Source of the DNA: an uncultured Bacteroidota bacterium
GTDB lineage: Bacteria; Bacteroidota; Bacteroidia; Chitinophagales; Chitinophagaceae
Direction: 5' to 3'
Assembly: GCA_903904855.1 (NCBI GenBank)
Contig: CAIVEH010000124.1
Coordinates: 1 to 32,103 of the forward strand
DNA: 32,103 nt
In this document: in pieces, positions 9,374-17,683 of the stretch
Numbering within the stretch: the first letter of the stretch is position 1
How the letters are laid out: the number at the start of each line of letters is the position of its first letter
Position numbers and translations under genes: made by a program
The notes under the pieces: model-generated
Seen by the model: only the letters and a program-made list of their open reading frames with translations
Databases searched by the model: none
What the model was told of the DNA's origin: nothing

Positions 9374-9392
9374 TTTCACGCAAAGCCGCAAA
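9374..9392 (+). repeat. Degenerate dispersed motif (copy 1)
   Basis: TTTCACGCAAAGCCGCAAA resembles a short intergenic motif (TCACGCAAAGGCGCAAAG) that I recall from many Bacteroidota genomes. Related copies in this window are at 13295-13320 and 28441-28468. All three are outside genes. Confidence 0.4.
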
Positions 9393-9817
9393 CCAATCAA
9401 TTGATAATAGGTATTATATAAAAGCGAGACCGCAAAGCCATCAAAGATTGCAATGCATAATTTTAGGCGGCTTAAAGTATAATTGCTCTGGTCTGAAACA
9501 ATAAATGGCCGGATAACCTGAATAAAATGGAAGCAATCCTCAACAAATTATACAGTAATTTTAAATTATATTAATTATTTATAATTTCATTGAAAGGGTT
9601 TCAGCCTTTATATTGCAGTTACTTGCATGGCCCAATCAGTGTATAAGCCCCTATTAGCAAACATAACCCGACAAACAATATTTCAGGTATGGATATAATC
9701 CGGCACACAACTGTGCTTATCTTTGGTTAAAATAATATCCTCATCCCTGATTATTCTTAAAGCACAGACATCATATTTAATTATATTTATTAAAATCAAT
9801 CAAAAAAATAAGCAACA

Positions 9818-11263
9818 GTGCTCTTTAATTCATTCGAATATTTACTGTTTCTGCCCATAGTGTTCCTGCTCTATTGGTTTGTATTCCATAAAAAGCTGGC
9901 CATACAGAATCTGCTTATTCTGTGCGCCAGTTATCTATTTTATGGCTGGTGGAGCTGGAAATTTCTGGGGCTGCTGCTGCTCGGCACCGTACTCGACTAC
10001 ACTTTTGGATTCGGGGTAGCTTCATCCAATCCAAAAAAAGCGAAATTCTATTTATGGTTCAGCATTATCAATAATCTGGGAATTCTTGGCTTCTTTAAAT
10101 ATTACAATTTTTTCGCCACACAGGTGCGTGATGGCTTAGAGCTGCTCGGACTGCACACCAACCCTTTTTTACTGAATATTGCACTACCCTTAGGCATTTC
10201 ATTTTATACTTTTCATGGTCTGTCCTATATTTTCGATATCTACCGTGGCAAGCAAAAACCGGTTCATAATTTCATCGATTATGCTGTATTTATAAGTTTC
10301 TTCCCCCTGCTGGTTGCCGGCCCCATTGAGCGGGCCGGGCATCTGTTGCCTCAGGTTCAGACGGTAAGGCGCTTCAGCTATACGCAGGCTGTTGAGGGGA
10401 GCCGTCTCCTGCTTTGGGGGCTTTTCAAGAAAATAGTCATTGCCGATAGCCTCGCCCGCTCGGTCGATCTAATTTTTGGTAATTATCACAATTGCAACGC
10501 CATTACGCTTATCCTTGGTTCAGTAGCTTTCAGTTTCCAGATCTATGCCGACTTCAGTGGTTATTCCGATATAGCCATCGGTACTGCAAAAATGCTCGGG
10601 TTCGAATTATTCAGCAACTTCAGGTTCCCCTATTTTTCCCGCGATATTGCAGAATTCTGGAGGCGATGGCATATTTCGCTCTCATCCTGGTTCCGAGATT
10701 ACCTGTATATTCCGCTTGGAGGTTCACGCGAAGGCCGGCTGAAGGCAGTCCGCAATGTCATGATAGTATTTCTTGTATGCGGGTTCTGGCATGGCGCCAG
10801 TTGGAATTACATTGCCTGGGGCTTCCTGCATACTTTAGCATTTGTCCCCCTGCTACTGCTTAATCGCAATCGTTTAAACCTGTCCGAAATTGTAGCTCAT
10901 AACCGCAAACTTCCTAACCTAAAGGAAGTCTGGCAGATGTGCGCTACATTTACTTTCATAACTTTTGCCCTGGTTTTTGTCCGTGCCAATGGAATACTGC
11001 CAGCGCTCGGCTTCCTCAGGCAGATTGCAGTAAGTGCAATGCACCAACCGGCCCAGCTATTAACACTACCCGACCAGATTATCACCCTCGCCTATATTTG
11101 CCCGCTGGTAGTTGCCGACTGGTGGTTAAGGCATGAAGAGCGCAAACTGAATGTACCAAAAAGCCGAGTCTGGAGATACGCACTTTATTTTTTCATGACT
11201 GTAGCAATATTTTATTCATTTACTTACAATACCAATGAACAGTTCATCTACTTCCAGTTCTAA
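9818..11263 (+). CDS. MBOAT-family membrane O-acyltransferase (AlgI-like)
   Basis: A polytopic inner-membrane protein of 481 aa, the usual length for AlgI/DltB-type acyltransferases. These move acyl groups, usually acetyl, across the membrane to extracytoplasmic glycans. Seen: the family N-terminus LFNSFEYLLFLPIVFLLYW, the conserved FWRRWHISLSSWFRDYLYIP block with His285, and the invariant membrane histidine in CGFWHGASWNY at His325. The start codon is GTG at 9818, with an A-rich leader and no Shine-Dalgarno motif; the family N-terminus begins right there, which supports this start. Its last 29 bases overlap the next gene, an SGNH-like protein, giving the usual two-component O-acylation arrangement. 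The substrate is unknown: an exopolysaccharide or other surface glycan is likely, but no polysaccharide synthesis gene is in the window. Confidence 0.92.
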   Translation: MLFNSFEYLLFLPIVFLLYWFVFHKKLAIQNLLILCASYLFYGWWSWKFLGLLLLGTVLDYTFGFGVASSNPKKAKFYLWFSIINNLGILGFFKYYNFFATQVRDGLELLGLHTNPFLLNIALPLGISFYTFHGLSYIFDIYRGKQKPVHNFIDYAVFISFFPLLVAGPIERAGHLLPQVQTVRRFSYTQAVEGSRLLLWGLFKKIVIADSLARSVDLIFGNYHNCNAITLILGSVAFSFQIYADFSGYSDIAIGTAKMLGFELFSNFRFPYFSRDIAEFWRRWHISLSSWFRDYLYIPLGGSREGRLKAVRNVMIVFLVCGFWHGASWNYIAWGFLHTLAFVPLLLLNRNRLNLSEIVAHNRKLPNLKEVWQMCATFTFITFALVFVRANGILPALGFLRQIAVSAMHQPAQLLTLPDQIITLAYICPLVVADWWLRHEERKLNVPKSRVWRYALYFFMTVAIFYSFTYNTNEQFIYFQF

Positions 11264-12263
11264 AAAGAAGTTTACCTTCAGATTCCTGGTCTTTGGACTT
11301 ATCGGGTTCCTGCTCATAGCGCTCTCTTTTCATGTATATAACCCGGTAAAAACAAGGGCTGGCGATGGGTATAATAATCTTACCCGCATTTATCACAACA
11401 ATTTCATACCGGAATTACCCAAAACCCTTTCTGTTCATTACAACAACATAGGCTTTCTAGGTGAAAACTGGTCTGACAGTATAAAACGGGATAAAATACT
11501 CTTCATAGGTTCCAGTACCACCCAATCCCTGTATATTCCCCAGGATAGTACCTGGATCTCTGCAGCCTTTGCCGGCAGCCCATTCTGGTACAACAATTGT
11601 GGTATTGATGGCAGCGGAAGCTACGAATGGATAGACTGTATTAATAAGCTATCCTACATCAGACCAAAGTACATTGTAGTATTAATCAACCCGTTCAACG
11701 ATAAAACCCTTGCTCCGAAAACGGGCAGATCAAACCGATTAATAACCAAACTGAAAAAACTGGCAATATTCAGATCCGTTATACTACCCTTCTATTTATC
11801 AAAAATAAACAACAGCATGGAGATCGGGCACAGAAAAATTGACTGGAGTCGCATGCCTTTGTCAACAACCGGCAAGCAGACTGAAACTACTACAAATGTT
11901 TTCAACAATTCGCGCAGGCAGCTAATGACGCTGAAAAATGCCATAGTCAAGGCCGGCGCAATTCCGGTTTTCATTTCTCAACCTACTCCTTTTGGCAATT
12001 ATACAAATAAGGATGGCATTGATATCTCGAAAATAAAGACCAGCCTCACGACCGATACCTTCTTTAAAGAATTCAGGGATGAACTTGCTGATTTTTGTTC
12101 GAAAAATAATATTGCTTTCATAGATGGTTACCCGCTGAAGGGTACTGAAAATTTTTACGACATTACCCATTTCAATATCCGTGGCTCCGCGATATTCGGG
12201 CAATTGATAAAGAAGGAATTTAATACTATCAATGAAAATTCTGGAAACAAACTGAATAACTAG
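11235..12263 (+). CDS. SGNH/GDSL-like protein, partner of the MBOAT acyltransferase
   Basis: A 342-aa protein with one N-terminal membrane anchor (about residues 12-32, FRFLVFGLIGFLLIALSF) and an extracytoplasmic domain. Block I reads FIGSSTTQ, with Ser94 as the likely nucleophile (the usual Asp of GDS is replaced by Ser). The C-terminal Asp-x-x-His block is D309-I-T-H312. A NPFND segment near residue 155 resembles the middle strand region. Known: AlgJ/AlgX, DltD and related SGNH-type proteins receive acyl groups from an MBOAT partner and pass them to a glycan. Inference: this pair does the same. The start ATG lies inside the end of the MBOAT gene (29-nt overlap), so translation is probably coupled. 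Overall divergence is high, hence no gene name. Confidence 0.82.
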   Translation: MNSSSTSSSKKKFTFRFLVFGLIGFLLIALSFHVYNPVKTRAGDGYNNLTRIYHNNFIPELPKTLSVHYNNIGFLGENWSDSIKRDKILFIGSSTTQSLYIPQDSTWISAAFAGSPFWYNNCGIDGSGSYEWIDCINKLSYIRPKYIVVLINPFNDKTLAPKTGRSNRLITKLKKLAIFRSVILPFYLSKINNSMEIGHRKIDWSRMPLSTTGKQTETTTNVFNNSRRQLMTLKNAIVKAGAIPVFISQPTPFGNYTNKDGIDISKIKTSLTTDTFFKEFRDELADFCSKNNIAFIDGYPLKGTENFYDITHFNIRGSAIFGQLIKKEFNTINENSGNKLNN

Positions 12264-12386
12264 CAACAGAATTAATAAAGGATATTTCTCAATCAGGAAT
12301 CCACTTTTTTAGTTTTACTTAATAACATAACGTCAGTTCGATGACTTTAGGTTCATTTCCAGTTATTTGCATAGGCTATTATAGTT

Positions 12387-12415
12387 AGATTAGAACTTTT
12401 AAAAAGTTCTAATCT
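12387..12415. terminator. Possible terminator hairpin after the MBOAT/SGNH pair
   Basis: AGATTAGAACTTTT (12387-12400) is the exact inverse of 12402-12415, with one central base. The stem is AT-rich and is not followed by a T run, so it is an atypical terminator; it might instead be an operator. It lies 124 bp past the stop of the SGNH gene. Confidence 0.35.
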
Positions 12416-12497
12416 TGTTATGCACAATTCATTGTAAACAAGATAATTTTTATGATTTTTATAAAAACAATACGTCGAACTCACGTTAATATAAAAG

Positions 12498-12524
12498 AGT
12501 GTTTCATCCTCCAAATGAAACACT
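12498..12524. other. 10-bp stem hairpin upstream of 12631
   Basis: AGTGTTTCAT (12498-12507) is the exact inverse of ATGAAACACT (12515-12524), with a 7-base loop. It lies about 107 bp upstream of the next start codon. No T run follows. It may be a regulator site or a leader structure. Confidence 0.35.
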
Positions 12525-12630
12525 AATGCCTATACTTTTAACAAAACAATTTTCCTGAGTGGCATAATATTTTATAAAGGGAAGAGTTATATTTACATTG
12601 ATTATCACATAATTTCAAAACACACCAATT

Positions 12631-13263
12631 ATGAGATCTTTTCTATTTGCATTATCACTTATGTGCGGCACTACCTGCGCCAATGCACAAACCGGGACCT
12701 CCACATCAGAGGCAAAGCCCCGGTACCCTTATGTTTATCTGGAAACAGCGTTAAGTTTAGGAACGCATCAGTCTGCTTATTCAGATCTGAATATGATATT
12801 TCATAATAACTATATCCTTTCACTATATTATCTCAATTGTGGCCGCAATTCACCCACTGTCCCAAAAGATTATGGCAGTGATTTATTGGGCTTCAAACCA
12901 TTACAGATTGTATCTATGTCCGGACTTACTTTTGGTAAATTATTTTATTCTAAATCACCGCTGATAAGATATGTACTTAAAGGAGGTATTTCGCTTGGTA
13001 CGGTATCCACACCCGAGAACTTTGTAAAGGTGTACCATACAGGAGGTTGGTTTTGGTCAGGACCTAATTATGAATTTACAAATCATAAAGAATTTACTCC
13101 AGGGATATTACTGAACCCTGAAATAGAATTTACTCTGGGCCGCTACTTCGGTTTTACTTTTGGCGGCTTCGCTGATTTAAATCCAATAAGCACAGTTGCA
13201 GGCTTTGACCTCGGCCTTATTTTTGGTAAGGTAAGGAATCACAGAACGGATTACAGGCAATAA
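12631..13263 (+). CDS. Exported hypothetical protein, possibly a small outer-membrane barrel
   Basis: A 210-aa protein with a clear signal peptide (MRSFLFALSLMCGTTCANAQ, cleavage near residue 20). The mature part has alternating aromatic/hydrophobic strands with Gly turns, such as YVYLETALSLGTHQS, GLTFGKLFY, YVLKGGISLGTVS, FGFTFGGFADLNP and GFDLGLIFGKVR. This is the pattern of Bacteroidota outer-membrane beta-barrel proteins. It is shorter than most, so an 8-strand barrel is the likeliest fold. I cannot assign a function. It stands alone, convergent with PFOR, with a shared hairpin terminator at 13400-13429. Confidence 0.75.
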   Translation: MRSFLFALSLMCGTTCANAQTGTSTSEAKPRYPYVYLETALSLGTHQSAYSDLNMIFHNNYILSLYYLNCGRNSPTVPKDYGSDLLGFKPLQIVSMSGLTFGKLFYSKSPLIRYVLKGGISLGTVSTPENFVKVYHTGGWFWSGPNYEFTNHKEFTPGILLNPEIEFTLGRYFGFTFGGFADLNPISTVAGFDLGLIFGKVRNHRTDYRQ

Positions 13264-13294
13264 TACTGATAAGACAAAATAAAACGTCATAAAA

Positions 13295-13320
13295 ATCTCA
13301 CGCAATGGCAGAAAGGCGGA
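13295..13320 (+). repeat. Degenerate dispersed motif (copy 2)
   Basis: ATCTCACGCAATGGCAGAAA followed by GGCGGA is a worn version of the TCACGCAAAGGCGCAAAG motif also seen at 9374 and 28441. It is located just downstream of the 12631 gene. Confidence 0.35.
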
Positions 13321-13399
13321 ATTTGCAAAATTCCTTTTTAAGGCCGCAATTCCCAATAATGCCAATTTCTAAAGACTATATAGGAATAATTTAGATTAT

Positions 13400-13429
13400 T
13401 TTAAAAGCCGCATCACTGCGGCTTTTAAA
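13400..13429. terminator. Bidirectional terminator between convergent genes
   Basis: TTTAAAAGCCGCA (13400-13412) pairs perfectly with TGCGGCTTTTAAA (13417-13429) around a 4-base loop. The GC core with A/T arms can serve both the plus-strand gene ending at 13263 and the minus-strand PFOR gene ending at 13465. Confidence 0.8.
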
Positions 13430-13464
13430 TTATTAGCTATAAAGGGTATAATTTTCAAATGTTA

Positions 13465-16400
13465 TTATAACGCCTTCAGCGCCTGCAACCGCTCCCAATG
13501 CTCATGCACACCATCTTCGGCGCCATGCAGCAGTGCTGCAGCAGTATCGGGATGCTGGCGTTCCAGTATACTGAACCTTGTTTCATCGTACATGAAATCC
13601 TTTACCGACATTACTGCATCCTTGCTGTCGAGCGATAAACGCTCGCCTCTTGGCTTCAGCGGGTTGAACCTGAACAATGGCCAGTAGCCTGATTTCACGG
13701 CATTCTGCTGGTGCTGTGCGCCATACATCATGTCGTATCCATGTGCAATACAATGGCTGTATGCAATTACAATAGAGGTGCCTGGATATGCCTCAGCTTC
13801 CTGCAAAGTTTTCAACGCATGGGCATCATTGGCACCCAATGCAATTTGTGCCACATATGCCGAACCATGAGCTATGGCCTGCAATGCCAGGTCTTTCTTG
13901 CCCGAGGTTTTGCCATTCACAGAGAACTTGGCGCTCGCCCCTATTGGCGTAGATTTCGATTTCTGTCCTCCGGTATTGCTGTATACTTCGGTATCCAGTA
14001 TCAGTATGTTCACCTTTTCACCAGTACTCAGCACATGATCCAGACCGCCAAAACCAATATCATATGCCCATCCGTCGCCGCCTATTATCCAGTGCGATTT
14101 CTTAACCAGGTACTCGGCAATTACGGTCAGCTGCCTGGCCTCAAAGCTGTTCAGTTTACCAATAAGGTTGCGCAGCTCTTTCACATGCTCCCGCTGCAGC
14201 ATTATACCGGCTTCATTGCTCTGATCGGTATGCAATAGTTTATCGGTAAGTTCATCACCTACCACATCCCGCAAACTGCTGAGCATCAGACGTGCAATAT
14301 CAGACTTCTTATCGTAAGCAAGTTTTATACCCAACCCGAACTCGGCATTGTCTTCGAAGAGCGAGTTGGCCCATGCAGGACCGCAGCCCTCGTTATTGGT
14401 GCTCCATGGTGTGCTTGGCAGGTTGCCCCCGAAAATGGATGAGCACCCTGTAGCATTGGCCACAACCATACGGTCGCCATAAAGCTGCGTGAGTAATTTA
14501 AGATAGGGTGTTTCACCACAACCAGAGCAGGCGCCCGAAAACTCAAACAATGGTTGAAGGAATTGAGACCCTTTTACAGTATTCCGGTTGATGCGGTTGC
14601 GGTCTATTTCTGGCAGTGACAGGAAGAAATCCCAGTTTTGCATTTCAGCCTCCTTCAGTGGCAGCTGAGATTGCATATTAATGGCTTTATGTCCTGGTAT
14701 TGCCTTGCTTTCAATAGGGCAATACTCCACACAAAGCTTGCACCCTGTGCAGTCTTCCACCGATACCTGAAGTGTATAGGCTTCTGTTTCTTTATTGAAT
14801 TCCTTACCTATCGGATTGGTATGCAGGAAACCGGAAGGAGCTACAGCCAGTTCTGCTTTATCATATACTTTGCAGCGTATGGCAGCATGCGGGCAAATAA
14901 TAAAGCACTTGCCGCATTGAGAGCAAAGGTCAGTATCCCATACCGGTACAGTGTCTGCTATATTGCGCTTCTCCCATTTGGTAGTGGCAACCGGGTAAAC
15001 ACCATCCAGCGGGAAGGCGCTCACCGGCAGTTCATCTCCTTCGAAAGCCATAATTTTTGCAAGTACATTTTTCACAAAATCGGGCGCTTCATCAGGCACT
15101 ATTTTCTCATACTCTAAATGTCCGGGCAGTAAGTTGCTATAATCAATCTGGTGCATATTGGCTATCGCCTGATCTACCGCCTCATAGTTTTTCAGCACTA
15201 CTTTTTCGCCCTTGTCTGAGTAGGTTTTTTTGATGGCATACTTGATCTTATCTATGGCATCTTCCCTGCTCAGTATGCCGGATATAGCGAAGAAACAGGT
15301 TTGCAGTATAGTATTGATACGGGAACCCATACCTGCTTCCCGTGCCACTTTCGAGGCATTGATCACATAAAACTTCAATTGTTTTTCTATGATCTCCTCC
15401 TGTATCTTATGTGGCAGGTGGTTCCATACATCGTTGGTTTCAAACGGAGCATTCAGCAGGAATGTAGCGCCATGTTCGGCATCCTTCAGTATATCATATT
15501 TGTTCAGGAAACTATAATTGTGGCACGCCACAAAATTGGCCGAATTAATGATGTATGAAGACTTGATTGGATTCTTGCCAAAACGAAGATGGGATACAGT
15601 TAACGAACCAGATTTCTTGGAGTCATATACAAAGTAACCCTGCACATAATTGTCAGTAGTCTCTCCTATGATCTTGATGGAGTTTTTATTGGCGCTTACG
15701 GTACCATCAGCCCCCAGGCCATAGAACAGGCCGCGGAAAAGATGCTGCTTATCGAGCGAGAAGGCCTTATCATAACTCAGGCTCAGATGTGTTACATCAT
15801 CATCAATACCAATGGTAAAATGATTCTTAGGTTTAGGCTGGGCAAGCGCATCAAATATACCTTTTACCATTGCCGGGTTAAACTCTTTAGATGCAAGCCC
15901 ATAGCGGCCTCCAACAACTGCAGGCTTCTCACCTTGCCATTCTTCCATAATAGCATTGACCACATCCATGTAGAGTGGTTCGCCAATACTACCCGGTTCC
16001 TTACAACGGTCCAGAACAGATATTTTCTTAACTGAATGAGGTATTGTGTTTATAAAATCCAACACATCAAATGGCCTGAAAAGTCGAACATAAACATAGC
16101 CTGTTTTTTCGCCGTTACTGTTAAGATAATCAACTGTTTCATGTACCGCATTGGCACCCGAACCCATGATGACTATAATCCGATCTGGTGTCTCATGTCC
16201 GTAGTATTCATAGAGTTTGTATTGCCTGCCGGTGAGCTCTGCAAACCTGTTCATCAGTTTGGTAACAATACCGGGCACATTGATATAAAACTGGTTGCCG
16301 GCCTCCCGGCTCTGAAAAAACACATCAGGGTTCTGAGCTGTACCTCGTATAGAAGGCTGCTCTGTACTCATTGCCCTTTTGCGGTGCGTAATGATGTCGC

Positions 16401-16992
16401 TATCATCAATCATTTCCAGCATCACCTCATCGGGTATCACATTTACCTTGGTTAGTTCATGAGAAGTTCTGAAACCATCAAAAACATTGAGAAACGGGAT
16501 TTTGGATTTGAGCGTTGCTGCCTGGGCAATAAGCGCCATATCCATAGCCTCCTGAGCATTGCGCCCGAACAGCATAGCCCAGCCGGTTTGCCTTACCGAC
16601 ATTACATCACTATGATCGCCGAAGATAGACAAAGCATGTGTAGCCAGAGCCCTGGCTGCAATCTGAAAAACTGTCGGAATATGCTCACCTGCTATCTTGT
16701 ACATATTCGGGATCATGAGCAGCAAGCCCTGCGAACAGGTAAATGTGGACGACAGCGCCCCACCCTGCAAAGCTCCATGAACAGCGCCCGCAGCTCCGGC
16801 TTCACTCTGCATCTCTATGATACGGGGTACAGCGCCAAAAATATTTTTTTTATCGTCTGCCGACCATTCATCACAAAGTTCACCCATTGTCGATGATGGT
16901 GTAATGGGATAAATGGCGCATACTTCATTGGTTTTGTAAGCAACATAGGCGGCAGCCTCATTGCCATCCATAATCTGAATTTTATCGGACAT
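13465..16992 (-). CDS. nifJ: Pyruvate:ferredoxin (flavodoxin) oxidoreductase, single-chain
   Basis: Cytosolic enzyme that oxidises pyruvate with CoA to acetyl-CoA and CO2, passing electrons to ferredoxin or flavodoxin through thiamine pyrophosphate and three [4Fe-4S] clusters; it can run in reverse. At 1175 aa it matches the full-length homodimeric type. Seen in order: the N-terminal TPP-domain motif YPITPSSTMGE (about residues 28-38), the central gamma-type domain, a ferredoxin domain with CSQCGKCFIICP (Cys690, 693, 696, 700) and CTGCKLCVEYCP (Cys748, 751, 754, 758), the proximal cluster pair CSGCGE (Cys822, 825), and the TPP-binding GGDGWAYDIGFGGLDH near residue 971 with SNTGGQ further on. 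All expected ligands visible to me are present. It is second in a two-gene unit, 40 bp after a Cys-rich HEPN-like gene, with a Crp/Fnr-like box upstream of the pair. Confidence 0.97.
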   Translation of the reverse strand: MSDKIQIMDGNEAAAYVAYKTNEVCAIYPITPSSTMGELCDEWSADDKKNIFGAVPRIIEMQSEAGAAGAVHGALQGGALSSTFTCSQGLLLMIPNMYKIAGEHIPTVFQIAARALATHALSIFGDHSDVMSVRQTGWAMLFGRNAQEAMDMALIAQAATLKSKIPFLNVFDGFRTSHELTKVNVIPDEVMLEMIDDSDIITHRKRAMSTEQPSIRGTAQNPDVFFQSREAGNQFYINVPGIVTKLMNRFAELTGRQYKLYEYYGHETPDRIIVIMGSGANAVHETVDYLNSNGEKTGYVYVRLFRPFDVLDFINTIPHSVKKISVLDRCKEPGSIGEPLYMDVVNAIMEEWQGEKPAVVGGRYGLASKEFNPAMVKGIFDALAQPKPKNHFTIGIDDDVTHLSLSYDKAFSLDKQHLFRGLFYGLGADGTVSANKNSIKIIGETTDNYVQGYFVYDSKKSGSLTVSHLRFGKNPIKSSYIINSANFVACHNYSFLNKYDILKDAEHGATFLLNAPFETNDVWNHLPHKIQEEIIEKQLKFYVINASKVAREAGMGSRINTILQTCFFAISGILSREDAIDKIKYAIKKTYSDKGEKVVLKNYEAVDQAIANMHQIDYSNLLPGHLEYEKIVPDEAPDFVKNVLAKIMAFEGDELPVSAFPLDGVYPVATTKWEKRNIADTVPVWDTDLCSQCGKCFIICPHAAIRCKVYDKAELAVAPSGFLHTNPIGKEFNKETEAYTLQVSVEDCTGCKLCVEYCPIESKAIPGHKAINMQSQLPLKEAEMQNWDFFLSLPEIDRNRINRNTVKGSQFLQPLFEFSGACSGCGETPYLKLLTQLYGDRMVVANATGCSSIFGGNLPSTPWSTNNEGCGPAWANSLFEDNAEFGLGIKLAYDKKSDIARLMLSSLRDVVGDELTDKLLHTDQSNEAGIMLQREHVKELRNLIGKLNSFEARQLTVIAEYLVKKSHWIIGGDGWAYDIGFGGLDHVLSTGEKVNILILDTEVYSNTGGQKSKSTPIGASAKFSVNGKTSGKKDLALQAIAHGSAYVAQIALGANDAHALKTLQEAEAYPGTSIVIAYSHCIAHGYDMMYGAQHQQNAVKSGYWPLFRFNPLKPRGERLSLDSKDAVMSVKDFMYDETRFSILERQHPDTAAALLHGAEDGVHEHWERLQALKAL

Positions 16993-17032
16993 ACTTTTTA
17001 TTTAACAGATTGAAAGAATAATACCAGAAAGA

Positions 17033-17425
17033 TCATTTTCCGATTTTGAATTCGGACCAGACGATGCTTTTCACCTGGTTGGCTGCATTCAGGCAGCAGG
17101 TAACATTTTCTATTGCCAGGCAATATTTACCATCACAGTCCGAATGGTTCAGGCCTTTACATTCAATGTTCCCCATATCAATTTTTGTGAATGCAGGATT
17201 AGTTCCGGCCGATAATTCCACAAGTGAATTCAGGCTTGGGCTAAGGCTGCTTTGTATTCCATGTGCAGAAAGGTATACATCCAGCATTTGCCTCATTGCA
17301 TTTCGTACACTATGGCAGGCAGAAAGTGTAACCACATCTTCATGCGGCCGGTTGAGTTCAGATTCGGCGTTTTGAAGATCCCTGTATGCCAGGTTAAGTG
17401 AACTAATATTTTCTTTAGTAAGCAT
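17033..17425 (-). CDS. Small Cys-rich, HEPN-like protein, first gene of the PFOR unit
   Basis: A 130-aa soluble protein of no family I can name with certainty. Residues 10-60 form two amphipathic helices with the look of a HEPN bundle (LAYRDLQNAESEL, then SACHSVRNAMRQMLDVYLSAHG). There is no R-x4-6-H motif, so a HEPN RNase activity is unlikely. The C-terminal half has C89-x7-C97-x4-C102 and a CC pair at 110-111, plus Cys37, which could bind metal or an iron-sulfur cluster. The stop lies 40 bp before the nifJ start on the same strand, with no terminator between, and a promoter sits just upstream, so co-transcription with PFOR is likely. Possible roles are assembly, protection or regulation of the oxygen-sensitive enzyme; this is speculation from context. 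Confidence 0.75.
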   Translation of the reverse strand: MLTKENISSLNLAYRDLQNAESELNRPHEDVVTLSACHSVRNAMRQMLDVYLSAHGIQSSLSPSLNSLVELSAGTNPAFTKIDMGNIECKGLNHSDCDGKYCLAIENVTCCLNAANQVKSIVWSEFKIGK

Positions 17426-17468
17426 AACAAGCAGTTTTTTTGTAAAAAAATAGTTTAGTTTGGAATAA

Positions 17469-17476
17469 CAAACTTA
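17469..17476 (-). promoter_or_regulatory. -7 promoter element of the PFOR unit
   Basis: TAAGTTTG on the minus strand matches the Bacteroidota -7 consensus TAnnTTTG exactly. It predicts a start point near 17464 and a leader of about 39 nt before the ATG at 17425. No TTTG occurs at the expected -33 position, which fits an activator-dependent promoter. Confidence 0.5.
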
Positions 17477-17498
17477 TCAGATACAAAAACTAAATATT

Positions 17499-17512
17499 AT
17501 GACTGATGTCAT
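17499..17512. promoter_or_regulatory. Crp/Fnr-type palindrome upstream of the PFOR unit
   Basis: ATGAC-TGAT-GTCAT is a perfect 5+4+5 inverted repeat, the geometry of Crp/Fnr-family operators. Its centre (17505.5) lies about 41 bp before the predicted start point, the classic position for an activator touching RNA polymerase. Inference: a Crp/Fnr-type regulator switches on the HEPN-like gene and nifJ. The regulator itself is not in the window. Confidence 0.5.
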
Positions 17513-17573
17513 GGATTTTATTGACTTATATCATTATAGTTTAAAATGGAGCTAAAATGCATCAAAATCAATG

Positions 17574-17585
17574 ATATCCGGATAT
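17574..17585. promoter_or_regulatory. 12-bp perfect palindrome
   Basis: ATATCCGGATAT, lying between the PFOR-unit promoter and the end of the outer-membrane gene at 17684. Possibly a second operator further upstream of the PFOR promoter; no known consensus recognised. Confidence 0.25.
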
Positions 17586-17683
17586 ACCAGAAAAATGAAA
17601 TAACACTCTGTTCAGGAGATTGTTTTATCCTGTAGTAACATTTGCAAATAAATCCAGATGGTTGCTGGGATATGAATTATTGG

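Larger units (their letters stand above)
8892..9817. other. Long AT-rich divergent intergenic region
   Basis: About 925 bp between the minus-strand giant gene and the plus-strand MBOAT gene, so promoters for both must lie here. No protein-coding signal is seen. It holds two adjacent short hairpins at 9069-9118 and a degenerate copy of a TCACGCAAAGNCGCAAA dispersed motif at 9374-9392. I could not place a full -33/-7 promoter pair with confidence. Confidence 0.5.
12264..12630. other. Intergenic region with two perfect inverted repeats
   Basis: About 370 bp, AT-rich, no coding signal. It contains a 14-bp perfect inverted repeat at 12387-12415 and a 10-bp one at 12498-12524, described separately. 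The 3' part should hold the promoter of the gene at 12631. Confidence 0.5.

Noticed and set aside
11922..12266. 114-aa minus-strand frame opposite the SGNH gene
   Set aside because: Antisense of a gene with intact catalytic motifs and overlapping its MBOAT partner.
13711..16896. Several 85-175 aa plus-strand frames opposite nifJ
   Set aside because: They are antisense to a full-length, motif-complete PFOR gene; their length reflects codon composition only.
17033..17425. HEPN toxin with RNase activity
   Set aside because: No R-x4-6-H motif and no adjacent nucleotidyltransferase (MNT) antitoxin; the neighbour is PFOR.
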